Assembly: GCA_035048495.1 (NCBI GenBank) | Contig: CM068552.1 | Coordinates: forward strand, 18,168,154 to 18,232,153 | DNA: 64,000 nucleotides | DNA from: Euptelea pleiosperma | Lineage: Eukaryota > Streptophyta > Magnoliopsida > Ranunculales > Eupteleaceae | Reading direction: 5' to 3' | Part shown: one piece after another, positions 33,619 through 48,600 of the stretch | Layout: each line of letters opens with the position of its first letter | Position numbering within the stretch: position 1 is the stretch's first letter | The notes under the pieces: model-generated | What the model saw: only the letters and a program-made list of their open reading frames with translations | The model's database searches: none | Told to the model about the DNA's origin: nothing | Made by a program: the position numbers and the translations under genes

Positions 33619-36600
33619 TCAATCACTAGAATCAACACTTCCACCTTGTGAGCTGCTATTGCGGCTATGCAACGAGAGACCTGCCAATGTCGTACTGTCT
33701 ACCTGTTTCTCCTGAAAGAATCTCTCCCTCTCAGTGCGTTTAGCAGGCGGAGGAGGAATTACAACAGCAGGAGGAGGTGCCCTAGATTCCTGTGGCTCCA
33801 AACACAATGGCCGTATAATTGGACGGTGTAGCCTTTCCCCTTGAATGGATCCAAGCATACCCACGGGTTGCTCCAAGTGGTCCTTGCCTTCAGGTCTTGC
33901 ACAGGCTTTTCCTTTTCGGAGTCTGTTAAATTGCACAATGAAGTGGAAAATCTGAATCAGGAAAAATAGCTGTACAAGTAAATTGTTATCATGAAGTACT
34001 GATTTTGTACAACTAATCTGTGCCTAGTTGGGCGAGGAAGACACCACAGTAAAAAGAGCCTCTACTACCAACTCAGAAACATACCTACGGAAAAGCTGTT
34101 CGCCCTCCTCTTCCTCTGCTTCTTCGTGATCAAAATGAGAGGCAGCGGAGGCAGCCCGAACTGAAAGAAGTGCATCGTGTCTAGTGAGTACTTTTTGCAG
34201 CTGCTCGTTCAGCTCGATTGCTTGAGAAACCACCTTCTCATCCCTGGAGATCGTATATGAAAATGAATAAACTTGGGGTGGCAACAAATTGAGATTTTCA
34301 TTATTCGTTCATAACTTAGCTGCAGTTACAGAAAATCAACATTGTCCACATGGTGGAGATACGGCAAGTATGGTACAGGGATAATAGATAAGACAATTGA
34401 ATCCAAACTTCACTACAACTGTCAGAGATCTACATAAATTGCTAGTCCCTGTATATGATCAAAAGAACATTTCATGTGATAGATTTTTTTATGTTACAAT
34501 ATTTTATATGAATTTCATTGTTCATTTAGCTAAAAAAATAATTGGCCAAACATTAAGGTTGATGAACAAGTTCTAAACCAGTTGAAATGTGCCTAATCAT
34601 CAACTCAATTTATGGCAGAATGAAAATAATAGGATAAAAGGATAATTCAGCACATGAAACCCTAGAAATCAATTAAACATAAGAAGGTCAAAAACACAAA
34701 CCTTCAGCCACCATCATCTTCATTGTGGCTAGGACCCTAAGAATCGATTCCCTATGTAATTACAGTACTGGGCCCAGAGCAAAACATGTAAATTACATGC
34801 CTAAAGAAGGCCCCAGGGTGGTAACAAGAAGTTGGTGTCAGCCCAAAAACTCACTAATTCATCTTTACGGCATTCGTTACCACTAATGAATCAATAATAT
34901 GTATAATTTACAAATTGTGACAATTGTTAACTTGTTGACATTAATGAATTAATATTATGAATAATTTACAAATTGCATCTATTGTTAACTCATGCACAAT
35001 ATTATGTATAATTTACAAATCGCATCTGCTTGACTTATAACATTCACCTAATTTCTGTATTTTTTAAATATTCTATATAATTCAAAAAATAATTTTTAGG
35101 ATAAATTTTTTGATGCATTTATGCCTCTAAAATCTATTTTTGCGAAACATTGCAATATTTCTACTCCTAACTAATGTTTCTTGTCATACTGCCTCGAATG
35201 AAAGTAATTTGCAAAATATTTCACAAAATAAATGAAATTTAATACTTTGGGAGACGCTAAAAAGCACTATGCTTAAGTCACCTCCATAATGCATTTACAT
35301 GAATAAATGTAGCCACGTAGGTATACATACCTATCTCATATTTGCATTACGAACATTTAGTTGGATTTGAGGAATTAGGGTTAGGGTTACGTTTGAAGAA
35401 GAGAGAGTAGAGAAGAGAGAAGAGAGAGAGAAAGGATGTCTATTGTGCTTAGGTCACAATGACTCCATAAATCTTATTTATGTAAGTCCCAAATACAAAA
35501 GACAAATATACCCCTCAATGGGGTATTTACAGAACTACCCCCGATACATATAAAATATGTATTCCTACATATATGATAACACTCCCCTCAAGTTGGTGCA
35601 TAGATATCTCTCATGCCCAACTTGCACAAGCACTTATGGAGTTGTCAACTGGGAACTCCCTTCCTGAAAACATCTGCAACCTGTTCATTAGTCTTCACAA
35701 ATGGGGTGCACACTGCCCCAGAGATAATCTTCTCTCTAATGAAGTGTCGGTCTACCTCAATGTGTTTGGCACGATCATGCTGAACGGGATTGTGAGCAAT
35801 GCTGATGGCGGCCTTGTTGTCACAATATAAGCTCACAGACCCTGAAACTGGGAAGCCAAGTTCAGCAACCAACACTTTCAACCAAAGCATCTCACACAAG
35901 CCATGAGCCATTGCTCTGAATTCAGCCTCTGCACTAGATCTGACGACAACGGGTTGCTTCTTGCTTCTCCAAGTGACCAAATTGCCCCCAACAAAGGTGC
36001 AATATCCAGAAATGGATCTCCGATCATCTTTGGCCTCTGCCCAGTCTGCATCGGTATAAGCCTCTATACGCATGTAGCCATTCTTCTCAAACAGAAGACC
36101 TCTACCAGGGGCTACCTTGAGATACCTCAAGATCCGATGTGCTGCCTCTAAATGAACACCTCTGGGTGAGTGCATATACTGACTGATCACACTCACTGCA
36201 TAGGCAATGTCGGGTCGAGTCAAGGAGAGATAGATCAATCGCCCAACTAGTCTCTGAAAGCTCCCTACATCCTGTAGTAGCTCACTACTGGGATTTGCTA
36301 GCTGGTGATTCTGCTCTATAGGAGTTTCCACTGGTTTGGTACCCAACCTGCCTAAGTCTTGTAACAAGTCTAAGACATACTTCCTCTGAGAGATGAAGAT
36401 CCCCTGACTGGATCTTGCAACTTCGATGCCTAGGAAGTATTTGAGAGGTCCTAGATCTATGGTTTCAAACTCCTCCGCTAACTGAAACTTCAGTTTGACT
36501 ACCTTTGCTACATCATTCCATGTGAGAATGATGTCATCAACATAAACAATGAAGGCAGTAGTGTTCTTCCCTTGATGCTTCACAAATAGGGTGTGATCGG

Positions 36601-39600
36601 CCTGACTTTGAGTGTAACCCAGCTTCTTCACGGCTAAGGTGAATCTCTCGAACCATGCCCTTTGAGATTGTTTAAGCCCATAAAGGGCTTTCTTCAGTCT
36701 ACACACCTTGCTGCTATGTCCTGGTGGAGTGAATCCAGGAGGATGCACCATGTAGACTTCTTCATGTAGGTCCTCATGAAGAAAAGCATTCTTCACATCC
36801 AGCTAATGCAAAGGTCACTCTTGATTTGCTGCCACTGACAACAACACCCTGATGGAGTTCATCTTTGCCACAAGTGCAAAGATCTCCACATAGTCAATCC
36901 CATAGGTATGGGTATACCCCTTGGCTACTAATCTCGCCTTGTACTTCTCAACAGACCCGTCTGCCTTGTGTTTGACTGTGAACACCCATCTGCAACCCAC
37001 AGGTTTCTTGCCTCTTGGCAGGTCAACAAGCTCCCATGACCCATTCTTGTCCAGAGCTCTCATTTCCTCTATCATAACAACTTTCCATCTTGGTTGAGCC
37101 AACCCTTCTACCACTGAAGAGGGTATAGGAATAGTGGAAAGGGAAGTGATAAAGGCTTTATAAGAGGGGGACAGGGCATCATAGGAGACAAAGTGGCTCA
37201 GAAGATGCTGAGTGCAGCTTCTGACTCCTTTTCTTAGAGCAATGGAAAGATCAAAAGCATCAGTAAAAGGAGAAATGACAGGAATAGAAGGAGGTGGAGG
37301 ATTACCTGGATCCAAGGTAGGAACCACTGGTACTGGATCGGCTGTGGCTTTCTCCCTGCTACTATAGACTTTGAGCTCCTTCTGAGCTCCAGGAGCACTA
37401 TCAATCACACTAGTAGTATGAGTAGGTGGAAACCTCTCAAACTCCAGAGGAGGAGATAGATATATAGCAGGAAAAGGAACAGTACACCTCTCTTCATGAC
37501 TACTCTCCCCCTGAAGAGAGGTGGGAGAGAAAAAAGAAAGCTCCTCACGGAAGCTGACATCCATACACACAAACATCTTCCTAGAGGAAGGATGGTAACA
37601 CTTGTACCCTTTATGGGTAGAAGAATAACCGAGAAAGACACACTTGAACGCTTTGGGATCGAGTTTGGTGCGATGGGGACCCAGGATATGTACATAGCAT
37701 ACACACCCAAAGAGGCGAGGAGGAATAGTGAATAAAGAAGAGCCAAGAGCAAGGACCTGAATAGGAGATTAGAAATTGAGCACTCGAGAAGGCATTCTGT
37801 TAGTCAAGTAGGCAGCCGTCAACACAGCATCCGACCAATAAGATTTGGGGACATGAGAGCCAATCAAGAGAGATCGAGCTATCTCAGTCAAGTGCCGCAT
37901 TTTTCTTTCAGCTACACCATTCTGTTGAGGGGTGTAGCTGCAGGAATTTTGGTGACAAATCCCATGGTCAATGAGGTAGTGTTGAAGACCCCCAAACATA
38001 TATTCTCCACATTGGTCAGTACGAAGAACCTTGATGGAGACACCATACTGGGTCTGGATCATCTTATGGAAAGCCTGAAAGATGGAATGAACTTCATCTT
38101 TGGTTTTCATGAGATAGACTCGTGTACACCTAGTATGATCATCAACAAAAGAAACAAAATAGCGAAAGCCAAAGATAGAAGTAGTGGGGGAAGGGCCCCA
38201 TACATCAGAATGCACAATGTCAAAACAAGTAGAACTTCTATTACCTCTGGAGGGATAATTCGATCTACAATGCTTGGAGAGCTCACAAGTCTCACAGTGT
38301 AAAGCCGAAAGAAGAACAGAAAAAACAAACTAGGAAATAAAAGTTTTAGGTACTGAAAAGAAACGTGCCCCAGACGGGCATGCCAACGCAAAATAACATC
38401 TATCCTACTACTACTACTAGCAGAAAACTGTAGTGATGTGGGCTCAGGAAGACGTCCATCCAGAAGGTAGAGGCCATGTGCTTCATGTCCAATGCCAATC
38501 GTCCTCCTCGTCTCGAGGTCCTAAAGACACAAGTATGGGAAAAAGTGACTACAGTTTAAGGATTTAGTCAAAGCACTAACAGAAAGTAGGTTAGAAGTAA
38601 ATTGAAGAACATGCAAAAAAGAGGAAAGAGGTAGTTTAAGAAAGGGAAAGATGCTCCATTTCCCAGACACAGAAGATAAGGTGCCATCAGCTGTCTTCAC
38701 CTTATCACGGCCAGAATAGATAGTATAACTGGAAAATAAGGAAGACATGCCAGTCATGTGTTCTGAAGCCCCAGAATCAATGATCCAAGTGGGACTCGAC
38801 GATGGACGAGACACATGATAAGCAGGTCTAAGGTTACCTGACTGGGCAAAGGAGGTGGACGATGTGGCAGAAGGACCATCCAACTGCTGAAGCAATCGTC
38901 GAAAGCCTGCAAGCTCTGTGGCTGAGATACCACCAGGAGGAGCTAAAATCGGAGAATGTTCAGGAGCTAAAAACGGAGTATCCACGATGGCAGTATGAGC
39001 ACCAGAAGACCCTGGCTGGCTAGGGCGACCATATAACTTCCAACACTTAGCACGCACATGCCCTAACTTGCCGCAGAAATCACACTTGGGCCTCTCTCTA
39101 ATCAGAGACTTCCTAGAAGAAGGTCTAGTAGGAGCATAAGATGGAGTTAAGATAGTCTGAGAAGATGGACCACTCAAAGGCTGCTGTAACTGCTGAGGCT
39201 GATAAGCAGGAGAAGCTGCTAGTATTGATCGCTCTGAAACTGGAGACTCATCCGGAAGGAAAGTCTTGCGGCTTTCCTCGCTCTGAAGATATGCATACAC
39301 CTCGCTAAGAAAGGGAAGATCCATCCTACTGCTCAAGATCTGAACACGAGCAAGCTCATAGGATGGATTGAGTCCAGCAAGGAAATCAAATATCCGACCC
39401 TTCTCCATAAACCGTTGGTAGGGAGCTATCTCTTTGGGTGAAGAGGCTGATAAGAATAGTAATGATCGAGCTCCTACCACATAGTGCAGCGTAAGTAGTT
39501 CTTGCCATCTAACTTCACTGAGGTGATCTGTAAACTGGGGTTCTCATATGCCAAGTGATACACCATAGGGCCTCCAATACCAATGGAGGGAGCTTCCGTG

Positions 39601-42600
39601 CTCACTTCTGACGCGGAAGGAGAAACCGAGGGGGGCAGAGTAACCACGGGAGGTGGAGGATCGGCCATAACAAACTACGACCAAAAAAGAACTAAAAATA
39701 GAGGTCTGGAGATCAGATCGAGATCCAGAAAGGGCTAAAACAAGGCATCGAAGGCCAAGAAAACATCTGAATAGGTCCTAATAAGCATGAAGGACCCTAG
39801 TATCTCACGAAAACAACAAAAAATTTAAACAAAGGATGGGAATCAATAAACACCCATATAGGCCTCGAATAGAGCATATAAATGGCCGGACGATTGAGGA
39901 AATGGGATATAGATGCAAGAAGGCATCCTAGGACAAGAAAAACACTTATATAAGAAGTGGATGGTCGATTAGAGGGAGGTTTGGATCAAACCGATGCTCA
40001 ATAAGAGGTTTATAGGCACCGGCGGTAACTAGTAGGGGAAGAAAACCTCCTACAGCCCTCAAATCTTAATGAAACCCTTCGAGTAGGGTATCCACATGTC
40101 GGTCAAGTTGGGGGGGGACTAGATCGAAGCAACAAGTCCCCCTAAAAAGGTCATTTAGGTCCCGAAAAACCGATTGGTTTACAAATTGGTTTTTCCGAAA
40201 AAAAAAATAGAAAAAAGACCAAAAAAAGCCCCAAATGGATCCAAAAAAATCCCAAAAAATGCTAGAAAAACAGAGAAAAAAATACTCTACCAAGTGGTAA
40301 GGTTTTTAACCGACCTCGATTTCCGTGTCCATATAGTTGATGACGTCAGCCGTACGGTCAGATGACGTCGGCAAACGTCTGATTGCCCCTGGTTTATCCC
40401 CAAATGTGCTCCGGCAAGCCTCGGCGGCGGATGGCTTTGATACCAAGTTGGATTTGAGGAATTAGGGTTAGGGTTAGGTTTGGAGAAGAGAGAGTAGAGA
40501 ATAGAGAAGAGAGAGAAAGGATGTCTATTGTGCTTAGGTCACAATGACTCCATAAATCTTATCTATGTAAGTCCCAAATACAAAAGACAAATATACCCCT
40601 CAAGGGGGTATTTACAGAACTACCCCCGATACATATAAAATACGTATTCCTACATATATTATAACACATTTACCAGTTATATCTGTTTCATACAACTTCT
40701 TTCTTTTTTTATTGATACTTTATAATTTCTTCAGCAAGAAAGTTCACATTATATCATCAAGACATCTATACATTCCATAACATTTGAGTGATCAATTCAT
40801 GCTAAAATACCATTTTATTTGTTGCTTCAGCAATTTTGTGCATCAAGGAAACTCCACCATTAATTGCATACATAAATACTCTTGCAGATGCTCCAAGATC
40901 TCAAAATCAGGTCCAATGATGACTACAAACCAAATTTTGTATCTCCTCATATCCTCGCCACCCTAATTCTCCTATCCATCAACCTTAAATTTGTCAAGTA
41001 ATTTTTGTCTCTCCCTTCTAGCCAATCTTTAGGCTTTTCCTACCAGGAAGCTCTGACCTCTATAAATTTGATTCTCTCTAATTTCTGATATTTTCATTTT
41101 TCCCTTGATATCTCGCTTTCTCATAGAGTTTCAACAAAGGTTCAACTTATTGAGAGTTGCATTATCAACTTATTTGATTGTTTCCCTGCTTGTTGATCAT
41201 TCCTTCACCTCTACTAGATATGCGATAGTATCCAATTCGATGTCAATTCTTTTTCAGATTGAAAACATCAATACACCATGAAAACTGAACATAGCAGCAA
41301 TATGCCAATAAAATAAAAACTATGGTATCAGATTACCAAAACAATGTAATCAAACTATATTTTAAAATTTGGTGAGAAAGGCACCTGTATGCCACAGCAT
41401 TAGTTGCCAAGGAAAAAGTGCAATTCAATTAGCTATGAAATGAAAATCGTGAAAATAAAGGAAAAACTTAGGGTGGCCCTACCGAGAGGTCATCACAAGA
41501 TGCATTACTCGTTGCTTTTCAAATGAACATTGTTCCACAAGATCCAGTGTGAACTCATCCTTCGCTCTCTACAAACAATACCATGGCAGTCAACAGTGAC
41601 AGGATTGCAATGCATACACAACATTAGAAGGCAACAAATCTTATCAACCAAGTAAACAAACATGTTAAATCATGGAACATGAAATCATCTCTGGGGAAAT
41701 CTCCACCAAAAGTTGATGCAGCATGTTGCCTATATGATGCAGTAAAATCATGTCACTTCTTTTAAGCCTTATTTTTCTCTGCTAAAAGTGTCTCAATGCC
41801 TCAATTTTGGTACAGCTACAAAGCTAATCCAATCAGCTAACCAACAAGCCCAAGAATTCGTAATTCAAATATGAATTGAGTGACTTATGGCTGATATGAA
41901 CAGAGTGCAAATCTGTAGTTTAAGTTTATTTTATTTGGGGCTAACCCTAATAAAAATAAACAAATGAAACCTTGGGATTGTGATGACCTTGGGATTGTAA
42001 TCACAGACAAGATAAAAAAAAAAAAAAAAAACAACGAAACCATCATAGTATTTTTGAACTCCCCCGAAAGGAAGGGTGGTAAATGGATCATTTGACGAGC
42101 TTGGAAGGAGCATCAAGAAAGTAATGATACTTCTTTATGAGTTATTCTACCGGATCGGTTGCTCCCCCTTCATCTTTTTTTTCAATCCAAATTGAGGTGA
42201 GTTAAATTGGCTGTGATTAAAAGATATGGACAGTTGTAATTGAGTAGAAACTTTTAGGATTTATTGGTTTGAGAGGAATATAATCTTTGATCTAATCTAT
42301 TATTAATGTGGGTTTTTTTGAGGGAGTGATTCTTTTCGGCCCAGGACGTAACGTCCTGAAGATCGGTTTTGATGCTCAATGTGCATGGTGAGATGCTATG
42401 CTCATTCATGATGTGATGATTCCTATTTGATTCGTGTGTGCTAATCAACCCTATATGGTAAAATCTTCCAATTGGATTAAGTCCTTTTAATTTCTGTCAT
42501 GTTTTTTTCCTGCATTAGTTTTGGCATCAAACATCCTTGGATTCTTTTTATGCCTAGGAAAAATGGAAAATAGTTTAATGGATTTATGGAGGTACAGGGA

Positions 42601-45600
42601 TCAAATGTTATCCAAAAGTTGATAGAATAATCAGATTTGTGAATGACAATCTGATAACAATTCTATTGGTTAAAAAAATTGTTAGATAAATTAGTAAATT
42701 TGATCATAACATTCCAAGTCAGACTAAAAATTGAAAAAACATAAGACTTTAGATCCAATAGTAACGGAAGACAGGACCAAATCCAAGTCAATAAGTGGTT
42801 ATAGGCAAAAAATTCAGGTGAAACGGTTAAGATTGATCAACCTAAAAGGAACTTTTTTATCGTGATAACATGCATCAACCTTTTTTTTTATTAGGATCAG
42901 GATCATCAGACCGATCATATTCCCCACTGTGAAAGAACTGATGTAGCAGTTGATCGACCACTACTTCATCAATGTGAGCCTCATCCATACACTAAGGTTA
43001 CCAAATTGGACTCCTTAAGGACTTCCAAGATGTTAAAATGTCGGATTTTGAGTACTGGTGGCTTCAAAATTTAAAAAACTGTCACTATATTAAGTCTCTT
43101 TGTCCACATTCAGAAAAGCCTAATGCAAGAAGAATCAATTTAAATTTCCACGGTAGCCCTCTTAGGAATCCCAAAGTGGCAAGTATTAGTGGAGCCTTTA
43201 GAAATGATAGAGGCTTGTTACTTTTAAGTATTCTCCAGGGCCGTATGAAGCAGAGGCAGTGGCTCTTTCGGAAGGATTAAAGATCTATCAAGAATTTTGT
43301 CTGGTCCCTTAGAAGAGTGAGGCTCTGCTAATATTATAGGGCAAGGTTTTGTGACTGTGGGGAGTTGTAAATATATTATACCACATTAGAGACATTGCAA
43401 TTAATGTTGATGTTTTGTTTATCCACTCTTACAAGTGCCAATTTGGAAGCAGATTCCTAGCTAAAAGGGTTCCTCTGAGACCTTTTTTGTGCAAAGGAAT
43501 CTCCCCTGCCGATCAATCGTGTTGTATTGAACGTAGCTATCATGCGGTGGAACAATATAGGAGCCATTACCAAATAATCAAAGAGGCAGAACAACGAGTT
43601 AAAACTGGAAGTTTCTAAAATTAACGAGTAAATGAATCCAAAGGTACATGGATTATGAAGTGAGTTTCAACAATGGTATGACAGGACATCAGCTAATATT
43701 TCATGACTGCAACTGAAGGGACCAACCCACATGAAAAATGGTGTGTAGTAGGAGATTTTCAACAACAGAAGAAGACAAAGTTTGACAAGATCAAATCTCT
43801 CCCAACCATAAAAATCAATGTAGTATAATCGAGTCAATTCTTTTATGGACATTTTCTATGTCAAAAATCGAGTGAATACCAATGCTGCTACAAAGCTTAT
43901 TCGATTAGGGTATGGATATGTAGTATAATCATGCCGACCCTCACTTTGAAATGTATGGCCGTGTCCCATGCTTTTTCCCCTAAAACACACGTATTTAGGC
44001 ATAAAGAGCCCACTTTATAAAGAGAATTATTAGATAACCCCATTATATTATATTAAATGCTAAGGCATGAGGTGAGGCACTTCACTAGCCAAAGCCTTGA
44101 GGGGTAAGGCGTAAGCCTCTTGAGCATGCATTTTTAAGTAGATAAATAATTAAACATACAAGTAAATAAATAGCAAAAATTCAAAGAGAGAGAAAGAGAG
44201 AGGAGAAAGCCAAGGAAAAACTCAAAAACAAGATTTCTTTTTTTTTTGACAATTCACATTTCAATATCCAAATCTAAATTCCAAACTCATCAAATTAAAA
44301 GAGTACTGCAATTACATCCATAGTTTCATTAAAACAAAACTTAAGTGTAACAACCACTTGAACCCAATGACTTTAAACGTGAAGGCCTAAGGAAAGGCAC
44401 TTCAATGGCCTAAAGTGGGGCATAATCCTCACGAACATGCCTTTTTAAATCAATACTAAAACTAAGAATAAATAAATAATAGGTAATTCAATAAAAAAAA
44501 TATAAATTTAGGTAAATTTGTGAAAAATAACATTAATCTATTTCATATGGGGGAAGAGATGTTTTTGTTGCTTTTATTTGACCAAGAATAGCTTATTATT
44601 TAACTAATAGAAGAAAAAGAAAAGAAAAGAAATTGATTTTTTAATGTACAGTTGCCCCCACTGGAATAGACATGTGAGCCACACGCTTCTGACACAGAGC
44701 GTTAAAAAACATGTAAAAGACATGAGGTGTAAGCCTTTTTCAATGCCTTAGTAGACGAGGCATATGCCTCATAAGCTTTTAAGTTTTTTAATAAGAGTTA
44801 GGGTGTTTTGGGAAAGCCTTGCCCCAAGGCGAGCCTCAATGCATAAGCCTCAAACGCCTTTTAAAACACCATGTAGGACATTACTGGAGCCATCATTTTC
44901 TTTTTGAGAAGAGAGGTTGGGATGCAACAGGAACTTGCGGCTAACTAGGTAGTGAATTCTTCGAGGACAAATAGGATTGCAGTTCTTCTTCACATCTTCT
45001 TTTGCTAAATTGAACAGCAAAAGAGAAAATAGGTTAATAAGCTTGTTATTCTTCTCTAAATCAGCCAACAGGTCGTTTGTTGCCCTGCTGAATTGACCAA
45101 CAAGAGAGAGAATAGAACCATACATGATAGGGTTTATGGTTTTCTCTGAATCAATTAACAAATGCATTGTTGTCTTGCTTGTTCTTCTAAATTGACTGGC
45201 AATACGAATTGGTTGAATTGTGTTCTTCTTTTGCACATAGCCACAAACAAATTAGTTTTCTTGCAGTAATCTCTTTTTCTTTTCGATAAACATATGCAGC
45301 ACCCATGGCGGAGTTCTTTTTGCATCCCAGGCAGTCAAAGATGAAAATTGGGAGCATCCATTGTAAAAAAATTATTAAAATGTTGGAAAACAAGGAAATA
45401 AATTTCGAAATTATAGAAATATTTCGCTATTTCGAGTTACCAACATGAAAGATTAGGTACGTGAAAAAATGTTAAAATTCGCGAAATATTTTGATGCATG
45501 TAGAATTTCTTCGCGTGAATAGTAAATTTTGACCAACCAATAGTATGAATATTTATTATATAAGCCAAAATGTTTCGACATGTATGGAAACATTTCAATC

Positions 45601-48600
45601 GAAGGTAGGAACATATCATTTGAGCTCAAAAGCACCACAAATCCCATATTTGATCCAACTAGCCCCTCACCATCTATTCGTCATCAATAAAAGACTAATC
45701 CATTGTAGATTTCTTGCTTAAAACCTTTGCAGATTGATCGTGAAGACTAATTGAAATCCTTTTTGGGGTTTTTTCAAAATCAAATGTAATTATGAAGTTT
45801 CTTGTTATTAACATAAATTTTAAGTTGTTTCTTGCTACAAATAAGTAGATAAGGTGTAAATGCATCAAACCTATAGAACTATGACGCATTTACACTAGAT
45901 TTGTGCATGGATTGAAAATCTTATACTAAATTCTAAATTTGGGGAAAACCCCAACTTCGTTGGGTTTCACCCTAAACATCCATGGTTGTGCATGAATTCA
46001 TTAAATCTTTCATATCTTAGCCCAATTTACATCTTGGTTAGGTTAAAAAAAATCCCAAAAACTTTTTTTTTTTATTTTTTCGGAAAAAATAATTTAAAAT
46101 TTAGAAAATTTGGCAAATGCTATAAGTTAATATTAAAAATGCTTCCTAAAATTATGCATAATATTAGAAATTTAGGACATTAATGTTAGTGAATTAGGAT
46201 TTGTTAATACCTTGATTTATGATCTTTTTCACAATTATTTAATTAACGGATTTCAAAAAAATTATAAAACATCAAGAGAACCCTAATGCATCAAATTCAT
46301 GCATATGTAATGCATTATTTTTTTCTAATTGGTTTAAATAGTTATGTACTTTACTTATTAAAATTAAAATATAGAAAAAAATATAAATATATACGAATAA
46401 GGTATTTTACTTTCTCCCATTTCTATTCTTGCAGTAGCTTTTTGTGACACGTCGAGATGTCACGTAAGGCTACAAACATTAGATGGAAGAATGGGGTCTT
46501 AATCTCGTGGGATAAATAGAAGACAAAGTGTAGCTATTGTCAGAAGGAGATTCGGAGTCGAGGTGTCTCAACTGAAGCAACACTTGGCTAGTGACTTCCT
46601 TAACATGGAGATTTGTAGGAATTGTCCCAGGGAAGTTAGACTACAGATGCAAAGAGTGCTGAAAGGAACAGCCGAAAGTAAGTACGAGTGGGAGAAAGCA
46701 AGGGAAGAGTTTCGATAAGCGACAATGCAACACCCACACACTGATGATCCTGCAATTAATGTTATGGATGACGATGAAATCATGGTTCAATATGACAAAT
46801 ATAAATGTATATATATTTTGTTAATGTGGTCCTATTTAACAAGATGTGGAAATGATAACGGTCATTGAATTGACCAATAAAAAATTTTAATATGAAAAAA
46901 ATTTAACCTTTTCAACCAATAAAAAAAATTAAGAAATTGACGAACTTGACTAACTCGACCAACCCGATCGGGTTGGGCTCGGGCTGGGAAATCTAGGCCC
47001 GACCTCGAGTTGGGTTGGGTTGGGCTTGGGTTCACAAACCTTGAAGATCTGGGTTAGGGTTGACCCTCAACCCAACCCAACCCGCCCGAGTTGCACCCTA
47101 AATGGCACCAGTGAGAAGGCACGCTTTGTGTCAGTTGAAGGCTCTAAAAGGGTGAGAGGAAGGGTGAATATGACATGAATCGAGGTAGTAAGAGAATATC
47201 TGAAGACGCATGCCTTGACAAAAGATATGGCTCAAAAAAGAGTTGAATGGCAAAATAGACTCATGTTGTCGATCCCAAATATTTGGGTTCAGGTGAAGAA
47301 GATGATGATTCTTCCAATCTAGAGCAGGTTCCTCTAGCCAACCAGCCTACTAATGAAACAACCTAACTTCCAAAATGTAGAAAGGGGCTCAGCTAATGAT
47401 GGGTTTGCTACGTCAACGAAGGTTGGTGATTTTGACATTGTGGAAGTTCCTACACACTATGATACCAATATTGTGAATGCTAACATATTCCAAACCTTAG
47501 AGTTATCTGAAAATTCTATTACTCCAGCAACTGCAAGTATTGATGCAGGGTTCAACCATGAATGAACGCTCAAAGGCACAGTCTGTCCAAGCAAGTTATG
47601 GCTTCTAGGATCAGAAATCACAAGGTCCAGGGACCAAGAAGAGTTCAATTTCACTCTTAACCATGGAGAATGCAATGAGAGTTGGCAATTCTAAGCCAGT
47701 GCAGATCAGATCCATTCTGAAAAAAAATCCAATGATTAATATTGGGAGTTGGAATGTTAGGGGCTCCAATAAGTCCTCAAAACGGTTAGAGGCATCAAAT
47801 CTAGTCTCGGATAAAAAAAAAAACCTAGATCTATTGATCTTTTTGAACTCGGGTTCAACAGACTAATGCAAGGCTAAGTACAAAGACGATTGCAAAGAAA
47901 TGGAAGATGACAGACGATTATAGAGCAGCCATGGGGGGGATCTGGACTCTATGGAATCCAAATCTGTTATGCTTAAGATGTATTGCCTATTTTGACCAAA
48001 TGATTCACACGAAGATAGACATTGTGGGACCGATAGGAAGTTTGAGCTGTCAGCTGTTTATGGGAGAAACAATGCTGAAAGGTCTATACGAAGAGGGGCA
48101 TTATTAAAAGAGCCCAAAATATGACTCCTTGGACTAATTATGAAAATATGCACACACTCTAGTATCCCAAGCATCTCCTCCTAGTTCTAATCCTCCTGCT
48201 TTTCCTATAATGATTGCTTACTCTTCATCACATTTTATTTAACGATTGTTTAGTCTATCCACTTTTCCTGCATGCTCTCTAGTCTCCCAAGCATCTCCTC
48301 AGAGTCCTAAGCCTTCTGCTTTTCCTATTATCACAGATGTATAGATATTATTCAGCTTGCTAAAAGTTTCAAACCGATTTACTATTATTCAGCTTCATTT
48401 TTCTCAAAGATCCCAAGTCCGACACAATGGAGAATATGAACCTTGAAACCATTTTCTCTTTTTTGGATCAAAATTATATAAACAAATCACTTTGTATATC
48501 ATATCAACGAGCAGAATTGGAAGATATTTATGCAACTAATTCATTTGAAAAAATAATAATGTAAAAGATTTATCCAACTCCATACCTCAGGATGTTGAGT

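Noticed and set aside
44040..44875. Repeated 'aggcatgaggtgaggcac / gaggcatatgcctc' motifs as a MITE
   Set aside because: Similar phrases recur and the right side ends 'cgccttttaaaacacc', but no inverted partner or target duplication could be located.
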